DNA of 64,000 nucleotides from Zopfochytrium polystomum (lineage: Eukaryota; Chytridiomycota; Chytridiomycetes; Chytridiales; Chytridiaceae): the NCBI GenBank assembly GCA_025765615.1, contig JAIVFJ010000101.1:1-64000 (forward strand). Reading direction: 5' to 3'. A model generated the notes under the pieces. The model was given only the letters and a program-made list of their open reading frames with translations. It made no database searches and was not told the DNA's origin. The translations under genes were made by a program, and so were the position numbers. This document shows, piece by piece, positions 59,801 through 64,000 of this stretch (within the stretch, counting starts at the first letter, position 1; each line of letters begins with the position of its first letter).

Positions 59801-61965
59801 ACGACAGGCTGTCGAGCCTGTGACCTCAAATAAATTAAGTGTATACCCACTTTTTAACCGGTAATTGTGAGGATTACCACCTGTCTCGACCTGTGTTTTG
59901 CTGGCAAAACGTGACTAGGCTTGGATTCGTACTCTCTTATTATTTATTGGGTTTCCATATAGCCTCCGACTGGCTCTGTCTGTCTGCCTCTGAGCTCTAC
60001 TATTATTATTTATTATTATTATTTACTATTGGCGATGTTGCAGACAGAAAGAGTCAGTCTTGATTCTGATTGCTGGTACAAGGCTCCCTTGTTTAGTGGT
60101 TGGAGCGCTCCCTTCAATTGGGAAGGTGCCAAGTTTGAGACATGCTAGTTGACAGACTGAGCAGAAATGCAAAGTCCTACTATGCATGTCCAATGACCCC
60201 TCACTTTTGGAAATGACTTAGGACTGTAACACTTCTGTGGGAGAAGTGCTAAACCCAGATGGACAGAGTTAACAAGACGATGGCAGAGCTAACAAGCTCA
60301 ACCACCTGCTACCATGATGTAATACCTCATAAAAAGGTCTGAGATCACAGGGTTTTTCTTTTTCATTGGTGATTTTTACTTATTTTTCCAATTAGTAATT
60401 TATCCTGTTTTTCCTGTTTTTCCTGTTTTCTCTTTTATTTCTTCCTTGTTGTCTCTGTCTGTGTCTTTTCTTTCTTGTGTGGCTGAGAGTGACCGTCTTC
60501 TTATCTCCACCAATCATTTCTTGCCAGCCCTCTCCCTTCTGTTTGCCAAGAAATGCCCCATGATTCTCTGGGCTGTCTTCCTTGTTTGGCTGGCTCAGCC
60601 CCATTTCTTGGTGACTCACTCCTCCCATTCTTTTCTTTACTATTTTATTTATTGTTTTGCTGTTTTGTATGCGTTTTACCTCCTTTTTCCCTTCTCCCTG
60701 GTGATTCCAACCCTTTCCTATTTAAGCAGCTGCCCCCCATCTTGTTGAGTGTGTGAACCTGTGCCTGAAATTGCCTTGCCTGTCCTTTTCTTCCTGACTG
60801 TATGTAGAGCTGGGGGTGGCAGTCCCCTGGTGTGTGACAGGAGCTTGAAGTCCTCTTGGCCATCATGGGAGTGTGCTGGGTTCAAGCCCCAGTGCACCTC
60901 ACCATTCCTGCATGCTGCTTATGTTGGACTGGGTAGGAGCCACTTGGTGATGGAAGGATGGAGGGTAAATCTGTGGTGGTGCCTCTACGTTCCTGTCAAT
61001 ACATCTAGTCAAATCCAGGTCTCTCAAGATGATATGAATGAGTTGGCTGGTCAGGTACTGCTGCAGGAATGGTCTCTCAGGTATGCCCCCTCCTCCCTGG
61101 TTGTTGGCTCTTGTGGCCTCTGGTGGGCTTGGTATTCACTGGGTTCAGACCCTCTTTCTCTCAGATTAATGCCTGTGATGTCATGGTGCCACTTTGGGTG
61201 AGGGAGTGGGTGTTAACCTTCCTTGCTTCTAAGATAGGGAATTCCTCTGGCTTGGTGAAGCAGATGTCTGTGTCCTAGTAGGATGAAGTAAGAAGAGTCC
61301 CACTGTCTCCCACCCCTGTGTGCCCCCTCCTTGGATTGAGTTGGAACTTCTCCTTGGAGTGAGACAAGTTGTGTCTGGTTCTGTTAAGTGGAAAACAGTT
61401 CTGATTTAATTCAACAGACACCTCTGCACACTAACTGTTCCTTGTGTTTGCCCTCTGTGTCCAACCCCCTCCAACTTAGGGCTTGTCTTTGACCGAGAGG
61501 GAGCCTTGCTCCATGGTGGTGGCTCCAACAGACCAGGGTCTGGCCACTTTCCTCCCCACTCTCTTGTCGTCCGCAGTTGGATTGGAGTGCTGCACTTAGT
61601 GCCACTCCCTGGAGCTTGCTGCCTCTTGCGCCTCCAGCATTGTTACTGGATTTCCCAGTTCCCTTTGGTTTTGGCTTTTGCCTCCCATTGGGCCTACTCT
61701 GTGTCATGGACCAGAGAACCCTTCACATTCTTTGCTAGTGTGCCACCTTTTCACAATTGCCTTTGGTCTGAGTGTGAGAGACTTCTCTTTGTGTGTAGTA
61801 AGAGAGTTTCTTTGTGTTTCTTGGGCTTTTTAAGACTCCAAATACATTGTCTTGTCTAGTGACCCCTAGACATCTCCTTTTTACCCTCTTTCACTTTCTG
61901 GATTGGTATTTAGGTCATTGCTCTATTTGCCACCCATAGCCCAGGGTGAGGATTTAGAGAGCACA
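59795..61965 (+). repeat. Composite dispersed repeat, copy 2
   Basis: Collinear with 49086-51350; begins GTGAGGACGACAGGCTGTCG and ends with the TTTAGAGAGCACAGTCTC block. It is on the same strand as copy 1. In copy 2 the CTGGGTTCAAGCCCCAG block follows directly on the GTCCCCTGGT block, whereas copy 1 has about 770 extra nt between them. Confidence 0.6.
60080..60146 (+). repeat. tRNA-derived SINE-like module, copy 2
   Basis: CTTGTTTAGTGGTTGGAGCG, CTCCCTTCAATTGGGAAG and CAAGTTTGAGACATGC match copy 1 at 49386-49452 with a few changes in the A box. Confidence 0.5.
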
Positions 61966-62803
61966 GTCTCAGAGTGATTCATAACATTCCCATCACTATA
62001 AACCACTCCTGCTGTATTTGAGATTAGGTTCTTTGCAAGATAAAACCCCTGTTGCCCACTTCGCTCTTTTATTCTGCAGTTGTGTTTTGCCCTCAGGAGT
62101 GGAATTCTGTTTCCCCTTGCACTGGCCTGTGGCTATGCGAGTAATTGGTGCTCCTGCACCGATCCTTCAGAGGATTGTCCCTCTGAATGTTCATTCTTTG
62201 TGTTTGACACCTGTTAGACAGATCAGAAGGGTGTCTTTTGCTGTATGTCTTCGACCCTGTCCGCAACTGAAACACTGTGGGAACGTCTCCCAATACTTGC
62301 CTCACTCTCAGAATTAATCAACACATTGCCATCTACTTTCCATCCACACATTCAGTCTCCTTCTCCTCCCACATCTTCCAGGACTCCTGCGGAGTCCTGA
62401 GTCCTGCCGCTCTCTGTTGCACAACGGATTGTAGGTTGTGCGTACGATAGACCTCGCAGGCCGCCTCCATCTGCTCCTAAATACTCATAGTCAGACACTA
62501 CCGGCCTCCGCCACCGAATGCGCCCTCCCCCCGCAATTTAAATGTTCAAGCCCTGCTGGGCTGCGTTGGGCATAAACTCTGGGTGCATCTCTCCTTACAA
62601 TTTGGCTGTGCAGAGTAGACTGTTTACACAAGAGAGCAAGCCAGTGCCTGGGTCTGCATCGGTGAAGGCTTGCCCTTCCCATGGGCAATGTGAAGCACGA
62701 TAACTGACAGTCACCGTTGGTTCTGGTCTTTCTTGTGCCTATCGCTTCTAACCAGCCAGTTCTGCCAAAGAAGTTTACAGCCGTATCCCTAAAACTTTGG
62801 GGG
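61966..62803. other. Repeat-derived DNA without genes
   Basis: No coding signal recognised. Its right part (62611-62766) is the rearranged inverted-repeat fragment described separately. Confidence 0.5.
62611..62766. repeat. Rearranged fragment of the ~400-bp inverted repeat
   Basis: CAGAGTAGACTGTTTACA (inner end of the left repeat) is fused to AAGCCAGTGCCTGGGTCTGC through ACCAGCCAGTTCTGCC (outer half of the right repeat). Confidence 0.55.
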
Positions 62804-62902
62804 ACCGACTTGTTTCCAAATCAGATCCGACTTGCTTTCAACTCGAAAGGGACTTGGTTTCAAGTCAAATCACACTTGATTCCGACTTGAAATCAAGTCG
62901 GT
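62804..62902. repeat. Imperfect ~100-bp palindrome built of CAAGTC/GACTTG units
   Basis: ACCGACTTG at 62804-62812 pairs with CAAGTCGGT at 62894-62902, and GACTTG or CAAGTC recurs several times between them. It could form a hairpin and looks like the end of a small transposon or MITE. Confidence 0.55.
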
Positions 62903-63313
62903 GCATGACGTAATTCTTGCTGTGGAAGAAATGGAAAAACTCAATTGTTTGATTGACTTCCCGTCTGCTTCGCTTTGTCTCGCATTCAGTCCAGAGCGAT
63001 CTCTCTCCAGCTGGTCAAAAAATGGCCTAGGGCAAGACAGACACGCTGTGTCTGTTTCAGTTAGTCTGTCTCTCCAGTCTCTTGTAAATATCTGAGAAGA
63101 GGGGAAAGGCAGAGAGAGTGACCTATCTCTTGGAAGCACGCCACAACTTTTTCTTGCTGAAGGAAGAGGGCGAAGAAGGGGCGAAGCCAGTTGGCTTCGC
63201 CAAATGGCTTCGCCAGGGGCTGCAACGATCGTGAAGTTTGCAACAGGCAAGCCTTAATGGTCACTATCTTTCTGTCTGAAGCAACTCCTCACCCCAGTAC
63301 GCTTTGTACCAGA

Positions 63314-64000
63314 ATGACAGAACCATCAGATTCCCCTCAGAGATACCCTCGGACCTTCTCGGTCACTTTCAACCCTCTTTTTGGACGACCCACCGTCAGA
63401 GACGTCTTTGTTGAGGACGCCTCGAAGGTTTCGTTGGACGGCCTAAAGAGCTCAATTGCGGCCACGTTCTCTGATCTGAACATCGACAGGCAGAGGATGG
63501 ACACCGGCAAAGTCAAGAAACTGAAGTACAAGCATCCCAACAGGCCAATGAACACGGCAATTGAGCTGGTCGATGAGGAGGTCATGGATGACTTCCGAAC
63601 GAATGTTGCCAAGAGCAAGCTCCGCACTTCTCAGTGGCAGCTCTTCTTCACCACTGTCTCGACATCTTCCATTCCTCTTGAATCCTCCACCGAAAGGAAG
63701 CAAGTACGCACAACAGTGAATGCGGTTGCTGGTCCATCAACTCCTGTCGCAGGTCCATCAACTGCTCTTGCCAGTCCATCAACTTTAGCTTCCTCTCGGT
63801 GCGGTTCTGATCAGCCGTCTTTGCTTCCTGAGGGGATTTCTCCCAGATTTGCAGATGTGTTTTGTCCACGCGCAACCTCAACAGCAGTGGAAACGGATGA
63901 GACGCCGCAGATCACACTCTCGGTAACCCAGCCAGCTCCAGCTCATGATATTCCACTTGCACCTCGACAGGCTCTACAGAGGACCATAGAGCAGTTACGC
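63314..64000 (+). CDS. Unrecognised protein, N-terminal part (partial, runs off the window)
   Basis: ATG 63314 opens a frame with no stop for 229 codons to the window end. Residues 1 to about 120 look folded: RYPRTFSVTFNPLFGRPTVR, VSLDGLKSSIAATFSDLNID, VKKLKYKHPNRPMNTAIELV and VAKSKLRTSQWQLFFTTVS. Then comes a low-complexity linker with a repeated GPST or SPST motif (VAGPSTPVAGPSTALASPST) and more Ser/Pro/Thr-rich sequence. No signal peptide. The start follows a palindromic repeat by about 400 nt, so it may be a gene of a mobile element, for example a DNA-binding or capsid-like protein, but no family is recognised. Confidence 0.55.
   Translation, partial: MTEPSDSPQRYPRTFSVTFNPLFGRPTVRDVFVEDASKVSLDGLKSSIAATFSDLNIDRQRMDTGKVKKLKYKHPNRPMNTAIELVDEEVMDDFRTNVAKSKLRTSQWQLFFTTVSTSSIPLESSTERKQVRTTVNAVAGPSTPVAGPSTALASPSTLASSRCGSDQPSLLPEGISPRFADVFCPRATSTAVETDETPQITLSVTQPAPAHDIPLAPRQALQRTIEQLR

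Overview
This is a gene-dense piece of a nuclear eukaryotic genome, most likely from an early-diverging zoosporic fungus (chytrid-like). Coding exons are GC-rich and split by many short introns (about 43 to 430 nt, mostly GT-AG, several GC-AG), intergenic spacers are full of GA/CT, CA/TG and homopolymer tracts, and the gene set is fungal: two TOK-type outward-rectifying K+ channels, a tandem-DEP RGS protein, a PMP47-type peroxisomal carrier, an NDR/Cbk1-class kinase and a Cyk3-like transglutaminase-fold protein. The clade is inferred; there is no rRNA or marker gene to test it. Exon models below were built by hand from splice signals, reading phase and protein family patterns.

Layout. 1-728: 5' part of a LYAR-like zinc-finger gene (-). 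1129-3333: Ala/Ser-rich single-pass membrane protein (-). 3690-5918: cytosolic tryptophanyl-tRNA synthetase, 7 exons (-). 6262-8694: TPR-type protein resembling CNOT10 (-). 9227-10476: conserved protein of unknown function (+). 11619-12813: peroxisomal adenine-nucleotide carrier (+). 14818-17486: proline-rich plus transglutaminase-like protein (-). 18286-20282: mitochondrial HSP60 (+). 21102-24104: DEP-DEP-RGS protein with an apparent frameshift (-). 25250-27742 and 28319-31206: tandem duplicated TOK channels (+). 31576-34258: MLKL-like four-helix-bundle/pseudokinase protein with a Sel1-like tail (-). 35085-36227 and 36450-37031: two unrecognised spliced genes (-). 38075-39808: PH-domain protein (+). 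40650-42498: NDR kinase (+). 43059-43900 (-) and 43970-44673 (+): p24 cargo receptor and TMEM205-like protein, divergent with 69 bp between start codons. 44823-46511: SLC25A39/40-type mitochondrial carrier (+). 53806-55564: xylose isomerase (+). 55721-58381: amidophosphoribosyltransferase, 14 exons (+). 63314-64000: open partial CDS (+).

Two stretches (about 46.5-53.8 kb and 58.4-63.3 kb) differ from the rest: lower GC, no ordinary genes, and many shared repeats. They contain a 5.4-kb element bounded by roughly 400-bp inverted repeats, a degraded reading frame just inside it, tRNA-derived SINE-like modules, and a repeat of about 2.2 kb present once on each side of the xylose isomerase/purF pair.

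Most genes are unrelated housekeeping or signalling functions. The most interesting is the MLKL-like gene at 31.6-34.3 kb: an N-terminal helical bundle, a pseudokinase with a replaced catalytic loop and DFG motif, and a C-terminal Sel1-like segment, which looks like a candidate fungal cell-death executor of the necroptosis type.
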